The translations under genes were made by a program, and so were the position numbers. This document shows, piece by piece, positions 17,617-26,553 of a stretch of 64,000 bases of DNA. Below the pieces are notes generated by a model that made no database searches, was not told the origin of the DNA, and was given only the letters and a program-made list of their open reading frames with translations. The first letter of the stretch is position 1. Each line of letters starts with the position of its first letter. The stretch comes from Oscillospiraceae bacterium HV4-5-C5C (GTDB lineage Bacteria > Bacillota > Clostridia > Saccharofermentanales > Fastidiosipilaceae), in assembly GCA_012034405.1 (NCBI GenBank), contig JAAVLZ010000006.1, forward strand, positions 1 to 64,000, in the 5' to 3' direction.

Positions 17617-19695
17617 ATGAAATCGTATCCCGCATCGCAGATCCGTAATGTCGCTATCCTTGGCCACAGCGGATCAGGCAAGACATCGTTGGCTGAGGCT
17701 ATGCTGTTTGACGCCAAGGTAACAGACCGTATCGGCCGCAGTAATGACGGCAACACGGTACTGGACTTCGACCCCGAGGAAATACGCCGCCACATCAGTA
17801 TCAATACTGCCATGGCCGCCTTCACCTGGAAGGCTTGTAAAATTAATCTCATTGATACGCCGGGTGACTTTGATTTTATCGGTGAAGTCATGAGCGGAGT
17901 CCGGGTGGCCGACGCAAGTTTTATTCTGGTTTCCGGTCGCAGTGGTATGAGCGTAGGTGCTGAGAAAGGCATTCGTTATTCCCGCAAACAAAACATTCCC
18001 TTTGCTTTCCTGATTAACAAAATGGATGATGCCAACGCGGACTTTGATAAAACGCTGGCCCAGCTGGCCGGGTATGTCGGGGACACGGTGGTGCCGTTTT
18101 CTTTACCGGTCCGTGAGGATGGCCGTCTGACCGGCTATGTGGATGTCCTGTCTCATCAGGCTTATCGTTTTGAGAAAGCCGGCACCGTCAAAGCAGAGAT
18201 TCCGGCGGAGCTGGAGGAAACACTGCAAAGCGCCTGTGACCGCATAACGGAAGCGATTGCGGAAACAGACGAGGCTTTAATGGAGAAATATTTTTCCGAA
18301 GAGCCCTTTACGGATGAAGAGTTTAATCGCGGGCTGAAGCAGGTCTTGCACCGGGGGACGATACAACCTGTATTTGCTGTGTCGGCTACGGAAAACCTGG
18401 GCGTCAGCTGCGTTTTGGATTATATAGCGGAACATTCGCCTTCGCCGGAAGATCTGGCCCCTCAGACAGCTGAGCTGGACGATGGCTCCCTGCAGGAGCT
18501 GCCCTGCCGGGCAGACGGACCGCTGGCGGCTTTAGTCTTTAAGACGCTGTCTGACCCTTTTGTGGGCCGGATTTCGTTGTTCCGGGTATATTCTGGCACG
18601 CTGAAAAACGGGGAAACGCTCTATAATACCCAGCGTGAAAAAGAGGAGCGGGTCAATAATCTGACGGTCATGATCGGCAAAAAGTCTGATTCAGTGACGG
18701 AGCTGGCTGCCGGCGATATCGGCGCCATGACAAAACTGACGGCCACGCTGACCGGTGATACTCTGTGCCGCAAGGAGCAGCCGCTGAAGCTGGAAGCCAT
18801 AGATTTCCCGGTCGCCTGCTTTGCCATGGCCATTCTGCCTGAGAATAAGGGCGATGAGGAAAAGATCATGAGCGGCCTTAACCGCCTGAAGGATGAGGAT
18901 CCGACTTTCACCATTGAGAACCGGCCGGAAACCCGGCAGATGGTGATCTCTGGCCTGGGTGCTTTACAGATTGATGTGCTGCGGGCTAAGCTTGCTTCCC
19001 GCTTTAAGGTCAACTCGACCCTGGAGGAACCGCGGGTGCCCTACCGGGAGACCATCCGTAAACAGGTTAAGGTGCAGGGCAAGCATAAAAAGCAATCGGG
19101 CGGCCATGGCCAGTATGGTGATGTCTGGGTGGTCTTTGAGCCGGGCGACAGTGAAAAACTGACCTTTGAGGTTCAGATCTTTGGCGGCTCGGTGCCCAAA
19201 GCCTATCACCCGGCGGTTGAAAAAGGTCTGCTGGAGGCGGTAGAACACGGTGTGCTGGCAGGTTATCCTATGGTTAATCTGAAAGCGACGCTGGTGGACG
19301 GGTCCTATCATGATGTGGATTCTTCAGAAATGGCTTTCAAGCTGGCCGCTCACCTGGCTTATAAAAACGGCATCCCCCAGGCCTCTCCGGTTTTGCTGGA
19401 GCCGATTGATCTGGTGAAGATCTTTACGCCGGAGCAGCAGCTGGGCGACATTATGAGTGATGTCAACCAGAAACGCGGCCGGATTATGGGGATTGAACCC
19501 AAGGCCAACATGCAGATGGTGACTGCGGAGATTCCCGCGTCTGAAATGTCAACCTATGCTACCGACCTGCGGCAGATCACACAGGGCCGCGGCTGGTATC
19601 AGACGGAGTTTGCCCGTTATGAGCAGGCGCCGCCACCGGTGGCAGATAAGGTGATCGCGGAAGCAAAGCGACTGGCGGAGGAAGAAAAGGCCTGA
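17617..19695 (+). CDS. Elongation factor G-like GTPase
   Basis: A 692-residue translation-factor GTPase with the EF-G domain order: G domain with G1 GHSGSGKTSL, G3 DTPGDFDF and G4 NKMD, then domain II, the domain III-IV segment with GGHGQYGDV, and the domain V end with MQMVTAEIP. The P-loop differs from canonical EF-G (AHIDAGKTT), which places it among the EF-G-related paralogues (FusA2-like) found in Clostridia and Thermotogae, not the housekeeping factor. Its role in those lineages is poorly defined. An in-frame TTG at 17611 is too close to the AGGGGGA ribosome site, so ATG 17617 is chosen. It stands alone with its own promoter. Confidence 0.88.
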   Translation: MKSYPASQIRNVAILGHSGSGKTSLAEAMLFDAKVTDRIGRSNDGNTVLDFDPEEIRRHISINTAMAAFTWKACKINLIDTPGDFDFIGEVMSGVRVADASFILVSGRSGMSVGAEKGIRYSRKQNIPFAFLINKMDDANADFDKTLAQLAGYVGDTVVPFSLPVREDGRLTGYVDVLSHQAYRFEKAGTVKAEIPAELEETLQSACDRITEAIAETDEALMEKYFSEEPFTDEEFNRGLKQVLHRGTIQPVFAVSATENLGVSCVLDYIAEHSPSPEDLAPQTAELDDGSLQELPCRADGPLAALVFKTLSDPFVGRISLFRVYSGTLKNGETLYNTQREKEERVNNLTVMIGKKSDSVTELAAGDIGAMTKLTATLTGDTLCRKEQPLKLEAIDFPVACFAMAILPENKGDEEKIMSGLNRLKDEDPTFTIENRPETRQMVISGLGALQIDVLRAKLASRFKVNSTLEEPRVPYRETIRKQVKVQGKHKKQSGGHGQYGDVWVVFEPGDSEKLTFEVQIFGGSVPKAYHPAVEKGLLEAVEHGVLAGYPMVNLKATLVDGSYHDVDSSEMAFKLAAHLAYKNGIPQASPVLLEPIDLVKIFTPEQQLGDIMSDVNQKRGRIMGIEPKANMQMVTAEIPASEMSTYATDLRQITQGRGWYQTEFARYEQAPPPVADKVIAEAKRLAEEEKA

Positions 19696-19758
19696 GTTTT
19701 TAAGCGGAAGGTTTTACCTTGATATAGGGATGGAAAGATACAGCAGTCCGCGGTAAGA

Positions 19759-19792
19759 GGGCGGTTTCCGGCATACGGCCAGGAGACCGCCC
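19759..19792 (+). terminator. Possible terminator after the EF-G-like gene
   Basis: GGGCGGTTTC at 19759-19768 pairs with GAGACCGCCC at 19783-19792 (one wobble pair). The following sequence is CTTATAAT, with no long T run, so this may be a weak terminator or only a 3' stabilising hairpin. Confidence 0.4.
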
Positions 19793-19871
19793 CTTATAAT
19801 ATAAGCCGCCGCTGCTACCGCTCAGCCGCTGCGGCCCCGGGAAAGGGGCTTATTAAGCGGATTTTTTGCAT

Positions 19872-19877
19872 TATAAT
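19872..19877 (+). promoter_or_regulatory. -10 element for the PHP-domain gene
   Basis: A perfect TATAAT 53 bases before the ATG at 19930, with a weak CTTATT 17 bases upstream as possible -35. Confidence 0.4.
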
Positions 19878-19929
19878 AGGGGGTAGAGTAAGCGGCAGCC
19901 CTAAGCTGCGGAAAGGCCAGCTTTCAAGC

Positions 19930-20937
19930 ATGAATACAGATGAGGCAAGCAGAACGGATCAGTCAGCCGCCGGCCGGGCCGCGGCAGGGGCGCAGCAGCA
20001 GTCAGTACCGGAGGAGACGGCGGCGGCAGCGGAGCAGGTCGCGCGTACGGCAGACCGGCTGGGCCGCTATATCCGTGAAGCGGTCTGTGACCTGCATATC
20101 CATACAAACGCGTCGGATGGTTTTGAGAGTCCGTCTCAGGTGGTGGTACAAGCATTGCACCGCGGCCTGGGCGGTTTCAGCGTGACGGATCATGATACGG
20201 TGCAGGGTGACCGGGATGTCATCATGATTTTGGATAAGCTGCAGCAAGTCGGCCTGAGCCTGCCGCATTTTGTGGCCGGGGTTGAGATCATTACCGCTTA
20301 TGATGGCGGTGAGATACACCTGCTGGGCTATTTTTTAGATGAGGGCTTTGAACAGCTGGAGCCGTTTCTGCGCCGCTGCCGGGCCAGCCGGGCGGAGCGC
20401 AACCGCGCCATGTGTGAAGCCTTGCAGGAACTGGGTTTTTTAATTGACGATCATGAACTCAGCTCTCAGGGCGGTTATGTGGTGGGCCGCGTGCACATGG
20501 CCAATATCCTGATTCGCAAGGGCTACGCCGCTTCGGTCCATGAATGCTTTGATAAGTGGCTGGGCGACGGCCGCCAGGCTTACCGGCCGCGCGCGCTGGT
20601 TCCTGCCGCCGAGGCTATACAGGCTATCCGGGCCTGCGGCGGGGTGCCGGTGCTGGCTCATCCGGCTGATTATGGCTGGTGCGGCGAGCAGCCGGATCCT
20701 CAGAGCGGGGATACGCTTCTGCTGCGGCACTTAAAGCAGCTGCAGGCCGTGGGGCTGGTGGGCGTGGAGACCGTACACGGGAGGGCTACCCCTCAGCAAA
20801 TGAGTGAAACGGCTCAGGCCGCCCGTCAGCTGGGCTTATTGAGGACGGCCGGCAGTGATTATCACGATTCTCAGACACAGCGTCTGCTGCCCTATATTTT
20901 CCGTTCGGATAACGATTTCAGTCTGTATCTGCTCTGA
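19930..20937 (+). CDS. PHP-domain phosphoesterase (TrpH/RNase AM-like)
   Basis: A 335-residue protein. After an Ala/Gln-rich N-terminal stretch of about 45 residues it carries a PHP domain with the metal-binding motifs DLHIHTNASDG, SVTDHDTV, the GVEI strand, LAHPADYG and GSDYHD. This order matches the TrpH/YciV group, which includes 3',5'-nucleoside bisphosphate phosphatases and 5'-to-3' RNase AM. The C-terminal PHP subdomain and the insert that binds the nucleotide are both of normal size. No operon partner is evident. The ribosome site (GGAAAGG about 13 bases upstream) is loosely spaced. Confidence 0.85.
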   Translation: MNTDEASRTDQSAAGRAAAGAQQQSVPEETAAAAEQVARTADRLGRYIREAVCDLHIHTNASDGFESPSQVVVQALHRGLGGFSVTDHDTVQGDRDVIMILDKLQQVGLSLPHFVAGVEIITAYDGGEIHLLGYFLDEGFEQLEPFLRRCRASRAERNRAMCEALQELGFLIDDHELSSQGGYVVGRVHMANILIRKGYAASVHECFDKWLGDGRQAYRPRALVPAAEAIQAIRACGGVPVLAHPADYGWCGEQPDPQSGDTLLLRHLKQLQAVGLVGVETVHGRATPQQMSETAQAARQLGLLRTAGSDYHDSQTQRLLPYIFRSDNDFSLYLL

Positions 20938-21037
20938 CCCTCAAGCCTGTCCCGAGCCTGACACCACAACTTCAGCCCGGCGGCTTACCCGCCGGCCGGC
21001 GCTCAGGCTTTGGCCCTGTGCCGGAACCCGCGGTTTA

Positions 21038-23125
21038 TTACCAGAGCTTATATACCAGCATATTGCCGTCCTCAGGATAAGACGCGGCCAGCTCAAAGTT
21101 GTCTGCAAATAAGCTTTCATTCAAGGTGATTTCCTGATCCTGACGCAGCTCATCATTGATCACGCAGTAGCGGATGCCATTGGCTTTGACATAATCATTA
21201 AAAGCCGCTAAGTCCCCGTCAGCCCCGCGCCACAGCCACAGGACCGCCTGCCAGCGCGCGGCGGTATCATGCCCGGCAGAAGACGCATAATAGCTGTGCC
21301 CGTACCAGACCTGACGGCCACTGAGGAAAAACGCGTTGTAGTGCCAGGCGGGCGTGAGAAAGATGTCCCGGGGATCGGTTTGGGTTTCCGCAAACAGGGT
21401 CAGATGGCTTTGACTGTTAATCCAAAAGACGGAGCGGTTTTTATTGATATAGGCGGTTAAGTCAGGCAGACCGGTGCAGGTAAGAGCCAGGAACAGGAGC
21501 AGTTCGCCCGCCGCGCCGGCCCCAGCCAGCCCACGCCGGTAAAGCGCAGGGGCTCTTAACCCGGCGCGCAGGCGAGCTTCCAGGCGCAGCAGGAGATCAC
21601 TGAGAAAGACGGTCGCCAGCAGTGAGCTCATAATGAGGTACTTATGATTGACCGTAATATCCGGGGTGAGCGATAAAGTAAAGGTGGGGATGACCGGTAA
21701 CAGCACGGCAACAGCCAGGACCCGGCGCAACCGGGTAGGCTGGAAGAAAATCTGCAGGATATAGAGCAGACCGGCCAGCCCCCATAGGTACAACAGATAG
21801 GAAAGCACGCCTCCGATGCTTTTGTCCTCGGCCAGAAAGCCCCAGTAGAAACTGGGCGCAAGGCTGCTGCCGGCCCCGGAAAAAATCCTGGCCGTCAGAA
21901 TGCCTGAACTGAGTGACAAGACCGCCGCGGCCAGGTAAAAAAGCTTACCGCGGGAAAATAAGGCCATGACGAAGAGCAGCAGCAAAACCATGACCAGCAC
22001 GGAGCCGTGCCAGAAAGGCAGACAAAGCAGGATCAGAAAAGCCGGAACCAGACGCCGGATCGTCTGCTGTCTGGTTGCCCGATCCGGACCGGCCCAGGCC
22101 GCCTTAAGCCCGCGCCAGACAAACGGCGCCTCCGGCTGCATCAGCGGCAGGAAACTCAGCAGTACGATCAGTCCGGCGGTGAAGGCCAGCAGGAGATGAC
22201 GCTGATTAGCAAAAACATTCAGATTCCACAGGCCCCAGTCATCATGCAGCTGGGTCCCGGGAAAGACCTGATTTTGCCACAAGGCCTGCCAGACTGTCAG
22301 GCCCTGGCTACGGGCGCTGTCCGCCAGCTGACTGAAGTAGGACCAGCCAGCCAGGCTGCTGCGGAAAATAACAAGAAAAGGCGTAAGTATAAAAGCGGCG
22401 GAGCGCCCGGAGAGCCGTACGGCCAGCCAGCCTAACAGCGACAAAGCGGCGACGCTGCCCAAAAAAGAGGGCAGATTCATAGCCCAATCTATAGGCAGGC
22501 CCAGATACTGAAGGTTGCCGCACAGGAAAAAAAAGAAAAAGTGATAGCGGATACCGTCTCCGGCAAAGTGCGGATAAGTGGTGGGACTAAAATTGCGGCC
22601 CTGGCTGAATGAAGAAATCAGGGCGGTATGGGGAGCGTAGTCGCTGAAAACACTGTAACCGGCTCCCAGCCAGCCATCTTTCATTTTAAAAACCGCAAAG
22701 CTCAGCAGCCAGGCAACCAGCAAAATAAAGACGGTGCCTGCAACATAAGGCAGCCAGGCAGAAACCCGCCGGGCCGTCCGGGGTCTGCGGATCAGCGCCG
22801 GGGTCAATGCGGGGGCCGGTCTGGCCGGATGGCGGTTCAGGATGATGATCAGCCCCAGGCTCAGTGCGGCTGCGGCCAGATTAGCCGGCAGCAAGGGGTA
22901 GACTGTCTCCGGAAAGATCAGGTCAGACCAGCAGGCCAGCGTGTAGGTCAGAACGGTCAGCGGCAGCAGCCCGGTGGTCAGCGCTGCTGAAAAATAAAAA
23001 AACAGATCCGGCGCCTGACTGCCCTTGCGGCTGCCGCGAAAGAGCCGGGCCGGGGTCAGGCCGGCAAAGCGGCAAAAACTGGCTCCAAGAGCGATCGCCA
23101 GTAACAGGTACAAAATGGCTGGCAT
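21038..23125 (-). CDS. Large polytopic membrane protein, probable GT-C-type glycosyltransferase
   Basis: A 695-residue protein with about fourteen to sixteen hydrophobic segments and a soluble C-terminal portion of about 150 residues that contains HYNAFFLSGRQVWYGHSYY. The first long external loop (GAGYSVFSDYAPHTALISSF) with an early Asp and the YHFFFFF helix resemble the GT-C fold of polyprenyl-phosphate-sugar-dependent transferases, but I cannot assign a family. It begins 5 bases after the stop of the GT2 gene at 23131 and is surely co-transcribed with it. Together they would make and use a lipid-linked sugar to decorate a surface polymer or protein. That pathway is inference. Confidence 0.65.
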   Translation of the reverse strand: MPAILYLLLAIALGASFCRFAGLTPARLFRGSRKGSQAPDLFFYFSAALTTGLLPLTVLTYTLACWSDLIFPETVYPLLPANLAAAALSLGLIIILNRHPARPAPALTPALIRRPRTARRVSAWLPYVAGTVFILLVAWLLSFAVFKMKDGWLGAGYSVFSDYAPHTALISSFSQGRNFSPTTYPHFAGDGIRYHFFFFFLCGNLQYLGLPIDWAMNLPSFLGSVAALSLLGWLAVRLSGRSAAFILTPFLVIFRSSLAGWSYFSQLADSARSQGLTVWQALWQNQVFPGTQLHDDWGLWNLNVFANQRHLLLAFTAGLIVLLSFLPLMQPEAPFVWRGLKAAWAGPDRATRQQTIRRLVPAFLILLCLPFWHGSVLVMVLLLLFVMALFSRGKLFYLAAAVLSLSSGILTARIFSGAGSSLAPSFYWGFLAEDKSIGGVLSYLLYLWGLAGLLYILQIFFQPTRLRRVLAVAVLLPVIPTFTLSLTPDITVNHKYLIMSSLLATVFLSDLLLRLEARLRAGLRAPALYRRGLAGAGAAGELLLFLALTCTGLPDLTAYINKNRSVFWINSQSHLTLFAETQTDPRDIFLTPAWHYNAFFLSGRQVWYGHSYYASSAGHDTAARWQAVLWLWRGADGDLAAFNDYVKANGIRYCVINDELRQDQEITLNESLFADNFELAASYPEDGNMLVYKLW

Positions 23126-23130
23126 AGGGC

Positions 23131-24180
23131 TTACGCTTCTGGTCTGGCCGGGTCAGACGCCAGTGGCGCCGGCGGGACCTGGCCGGCAGCCCGGGCCGCG
23201 GACTGGGCTGCCAGGATAGCCGCGGCTGCGCCGATATCCTGAACCGGCAGGCCGCTCTGGTCACAGTGGCGGGAAATCAGATAGCGAGGCCTTCCTTTAA
23301 TCTCATCGTAAATTTTGCCGATATATGTCCCGACCAGACCCAGGGCCAGCAATATGGCGCCGCCAATTAATAGGAGCAGTAAAATGACCGTGGTAAAGCC
23401 GGAGTCGGCATGGCCGATGATTTTGTTTATCAGGGTCTGGATGATCAGGATCAGCGCAAAAATCCAGAAGACTGCGCCCATCATGGTAATAAGCGAAAGC
23501 GGAGCGGAGGAAAAGCCGGTGATGGCGCTCAGGGAGAGTTTCCAGAGACTGGAAAGTGACCAATGGCTGTGACCGGTGGTGCGGTCGGCCACCTCAAACG
23601 GCAGGGCAACCCGCCGGTAACCCAGCCAGGCAGACAGTCCCCTGAAAAAGGTATCCCGTTCTCCCAGCGCGCGCCAGGCTGTTACCACCTTGCGGTCCAG
23701 CAGCTTGAAGTCAGAAGCATTCTGCAGGTCAAAGCCGGAAAACTTGCGGAAAAGCTTATAAAAAGTCCGGGCCAGGGCTCGGGCCAGCCAGCTTTCATGC
23801 TGCCGGGCTACTTTGACGCCGTCTACGACCTCATAACCTTCCTGCCAGAGCCGGACCATCTCCGGAATATATTCAGGCGGATGCTGCAGGTCGCCATCCA
23901 TCAAAACCGTACAGTCTCCGCTGCATTGGTCCAGGCCGGCGCAGATCGCCGCTTCTTTGCCAAAATTACGGGCAAAGCCGAAAGCCCGTATTTCCTGAGG
24001 ATGCCGCAGGGCCTGATTCTGAATCTGTATCCAGGTGGAGTCCCTGGATCCGTCATCGATCAAAAGCAATTCTTTCTCCATGTCAGGCAGCTTCTGATTC
24101 AAGACGGTCAGAACCGTGTCCACCGTCAGATTAACTTGTTTTTCTTCATTATAGAAAGGGATGATGACAGAAATTTTCAT
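23131..24180 (-). CDS. Family 2 glycosyltransferase (DPM1/GtrB-like) with membrane anchor
   Basis: A 349-residue protein. The N-terminal GT-A domain has SVIIPFYNEE, LIDDGSRDST, FARNFGKEAA and the metal-binding DGDLQHPPE. The acceptor segment GHSHWSLSSLWKLS is typical of polyprenyl-phosphate hexose synthases. Two transmembrane helices follow at about residues 235-260 and 272-300. The last 40 residues are Ala/Pro-rich. This class moves a sugar from a nucleotide donor onto undecaprenyl phosphate. It is transcribed with the polytopic protein downstream, the usual arrangement for a lipid-linked sugar donor and its transferase. Confidence 0.87.
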   Translation of the reverse strand: MKISVIIPFYNEEKQVNLTVDTVLTVLNQKLPDMEKELLLIDDGSRDSTWIQIQNQALRHPQEIRAFGFARNFGKEAAICAGLDQCSGDCTVLMDGDLQHPPEYIPEMVRLWQEGYEVVDGVKVARQHESWLARALARTFYKLFRKFSGFDLQNASDFKLLDRKVVTAWRALGERDTFFRGLSAWLGYRRVALPFEVADRTTGHSHWSLSSLWKLSLSAITGFSSAPLSLITMMGAVFWIFALILIIQTLINKIIGHADSGFTTVILLLLLIGGAILLALGLVGTYIGKIYDEIKGRPRYLISRHCDQSGLPVQDIGAAAAILAAQSAARAAGQVPPAPLASDPARPEA

Positions 24181-24324
24181 GAATCGTCGCTCGCTTCCTG
24201 GTCTGCTGGCTGGGGCTGCCTGATATACCCCGTTATTATAGCAATTTTGCCGCCGGAAACCCAGAAGACCGTTCTCTGAAACACCGATCAGCTGGCCCGG
24301 TTTACCGGCTCAGTGGTTCAAAGC

Positions 24325-24378
24325 TTTAGCTGGCCTTAACACAGGCTTAACATGACGTGCTTAAGATGAGACTATAAG
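24325..24378 (+). promoter_or_regulatory. Pho-box-like repeat array and promoter of the pst operon
   Basis: TTTAGC at 24325, TTAACA at 24336 and TTAACA at 24347 recur at exactly 11 bases, followed by TTAAGA at 24361. A TATAAG -10 lies at 24373-24378 with no good -35. Known Gram-positive PhoP boxes are TT(A/T/C)ACA direct repeats with an 11-base period just upstream of the -10, so this fits activation by the response regulator encoded at 29567. Confidence 0.6.
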
Positions 24379-24456
24379 TTAAGCTTGAGTAAAGTGCAGC
24401 TGACCCGGAAACCGGGGACGATGTGAATTTGAGCGGAACCGAGAGGAGATTTATTC

Positions 24457-25530
24457 ATGAAAAAATTACTGACTGTAGCTTTGAGTGCTGCATTAGGTCT
24501 GAGCCTTTTAGGCGCCTGCGGCGGCACGACTGAAACCGGCAGCAGCAGCACGGCTGCCACAGCCACTACGGGAACGACTGCGGCCGGGACCACTGCGGCC
24601 ACCACTGAGGGTACTGAGACCGCAGCCGGGACTACCGGGACGACTGCCAGCCAGTCAGATGGCAGCGGCAGCAGCCTGGGCAACATTGTAGTCTATACCC
24701 GGGACAGCGCCAGCGGCACACGGGAAGCGTTCCAGTCTATTGTGGGCTTTGGCGATACGGATAAGGATCAGGAAGCCCTGACCAGCAGCGCCATTGAAGT
24801 AGCTAACAACGGCGACATGGCGACCAAGGTCGGCCAGGATGTCAACGGCATCGGCTATGTATCCCTGACCACTGATCTGGCGGCCAATAATCTGAAAGCC
24901 CTGAGTTTTGACGGGGTGGAGCCAACAGAAGCCAACGTGCTGAACGGTTCTTACGAGCTGGCCCGTCCATTTAATTATGTTACCCGCGCGGAAGGGGATT
25001 TTTCCAGCGATGAACTGCAGCAGCTGGTGCAGGCCTTTATTGCCTATCTGACTGAGTCTGTAGAGGGCAGGACGGTGGTCCGTGCTCAGGGCGGCATCAC
25101 GGATCCGGCCAGCGGCACTCCCTGGGCGGACATGGCGGCGGATTACCCCATCACGCAGCAGGATAACAGCAGTCTGACCATCCGCACCGCCGGCTCGACT
25201 TCAGTTGAGTCCACTATTCAGGCCGCGCTGCAATCCTTTCAGCCGCTGGCCGGAAACTTCCAGTTTTCCATGAATCAGACCGGCTCAGGCGATGGACAGA
25301 AGTCAGTATTGGGTGACGGCAAAGACGGAACCAACGCGGCTGAAATCGGTTTTGCTTCCCGCAGCTTCAAATCGGACGAGGATGTATCCGCCGCTATGGC
25401 TACCGGAACCTACGCGCAGGACGCGGTGGTGGTGGTGGTAGAAAGCAGCAACAGCCTGTCTGACCTTGGAATGGACCTGGTTCGCGGTATCTTTACCGGC
25501 AACATCAGCACCTGGTCTGAATTGAACTGA
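24457..25530 (+). CDS. pstS: PstS-like phosphate-binding lipoprotein with permuted halves
   Basis: Captures phosphate outside the membrane for the PstCAB importer. It has a lipoprotein signal peptide ending LSLLGAC and a Thr/Ala-rich linker to about residue 70. The order of the two PBP halves is swapped relative to textbook PstS. The half with SASGTREAFQSIVG, NGIGYVSL, LSFDGVEPTEANV and LARPFNYVT comes first (about 75-215). The half with TAGSTSVESTIQAAL, TGSGDGQKS, IGFASRSFK and IFTGNISTWSELN comes last (about 240-357). All phosphate-pocket segments seem present. I recall similarly ordered clostridial sequences but could not check. A hairpin separates it from pstC. Confidence 0.85.
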   Translation: MKKLLTVALSAALGLSLLGACGGTTETGSSSTAATATTGTTAAGTTAATTEGTETAAGTTGTTASQSDGSGSSLGNIVVYTRDSASGTREAFQSIVGFGDTDKDQEALTSSAIEVANNGDMATKVGQDVNGIGYVSLTTDLAANNLKALSFDGVEPTEANVLNGSYELARPFNYVTRAEGDFSSDELQQLVQAFIAYLTESVEGRTVVRAQGGITDPASGTPWADMAADYPITQQDNSSLTIRTAGSTSVESTIQAALQSFQPLAGNFQFSMNQTGSGDGQKSVLGDGKDGTNAAEIGFASRSFKSDEDVSAAMATGTYAQDAVVVVVESSNSLSDLGMDLVRGIFTGNISTWSELN

Positions 25531-25561
25531 ACCGCAATTTGAACAGCGGCCTGATAAGCAG

Positions 25562-25583
25562 CCCGCCGGAGAACCCCGGCGGG
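25562..25583 (+). other. Intercistronic hairpin between pstS and pstC
   Basis: CCCGCCGG at 25562-25569 and CCGGCGGG at 25576-25583 form a perfect 8-base stem with a six-base loop, followed directly by the GGAGGAG ribosome site. Such hairpins behind binding-protein genes commonly stabilise the 5' message or limit downstream expression. Confidence 0.5.
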
Positions 25584-25602
25584 GGAGGAGTACAAAGCAG
25601 TT

Positions 25603-26553
25603 ATGAATGACAGACAGCCCAATGCCCTGATGCTGCAGCATAACCGGCAGCGGCGGAAAATCAGCGATAAAATATGGCGGGCTTTGTTTCTGATAAGCTG
25701 TGTCTTGTCAGCCCTGATGATTGTCTTAATCATTATCTTCATAGCGGTCAAGGGGATCCGGGTATTCCTGCCGGGTTATGAATATGGTCAGCAGAACTTC
25801 TGGGACTTTCTGACCGGTATGACCTGGCGGCAGGACTCCAAAACCTACGGCGTCGGCTTCATCGTGATCAACACCTTTACCACGGCGGCCTTCGCCGCGC
25901 TCCTGTCTTTTCCTGTTGCGACTCTGACCGCCTTGTTTATCGTAAAAATCGCGCCGGAACGACTGCGCGTCGCCTTTACCACCGTGATCGAGCTGCTGGC
26001 TGCCATCCCCTCGGTGGTCTACGGCGTGTTTGCCAGCGGCGCTATTACCAAACTGGTGCAGCAGCTGGCGGCTTTTTTTGGCCAGACCAGCGCGGCCGGT
26101 ATCTCTGCTTTATCAGTTATCCTGCTTCTGGCGATCATGATCTTCCCCACCATCTGCTCCATGGCTATTGTTGCTATCCAGGCAGTCGGTAAAAGTCTGG
26201 AGTGGGGTTCGCTGGCCTTAGGCGCCAGCCAGACCCAGACCAACTTTAAAGTCGTCCTGAGCGCGGCTAAGTCCGGGATTTTTGCCGGTCTGGTCCTGGG
26301 CCTGGGACGGGCCTTTGGCGAAGCAACCGCGGTTACCATGGTGGCGGGTAATGCCATGTCCGGCCCTTCATGGAACCTGTTTGATACCACCCGGACCCTG
26401 ACGACCACCATGCTGTCAGGGATGCATGAAACCAGCGGACTGGATTATGATATCCGCTTTTCCGCGGGCCTGGTATTGATGGCCGTCATTTTGCTGACCA
26501 ATGCCCTGATTCATCTGATTAAACGGAAAATCGGAGGTGTGGACCATGAATAA
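25603..26553 (+). CDS. pstC: Phosphate ABC transporter permease PstC
   Basis: A 316-residue inner permease of the phosphate importer with six main hydrophobic segments. Family features are the opening transmembrane helix, the TYGVGFIVINTF segment, IELLAAIPSVVYGVFA, the cytoplasmic EAA-type loop EWGSLALGASQTQTNFKV that contacts PstB, and the closing LGRAFGEATAVTMVAGN. The start is supported by GGGGGAGGAG shortly upstream. It overlaps pstA by 8 bases. Confidence 0.93.
   Translation: MNDRQPNALMLQHNRQRRKISDKIWRALFLISCVLSALMIVLIIIFIAVKGIRVFLPGYEYGQQNFWDFLTGMTWRQDSKTYGVGFIVINTFTTAAFAALLSFPVATLTALFIVKIAPERLRVAFTTVIELLAAIPSVVYGVFASGAITKLVQQLAAFFGQTSAAGISALSVILLLAIMIFPTICSMAIVAIQAVGKSLEWGSLALGASQTQTNFKVVLSAAKSGIFAGLVLGLGRAFGEATAVTMVAGNAMSGPSWNLFDTTRTLTTTMLSGMHETSGLDYDIRFSAGLVLMAVILLTNALIHLIKRKIGGVDHE

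Noticed and set aside
24550-24660. Thr/Ala-rich repeats at the start of pstS as a DNA repeat element
   Set aside because: They encode the usual low-complexity linker after a lipoprotein signal; no exact tandem unit is present.
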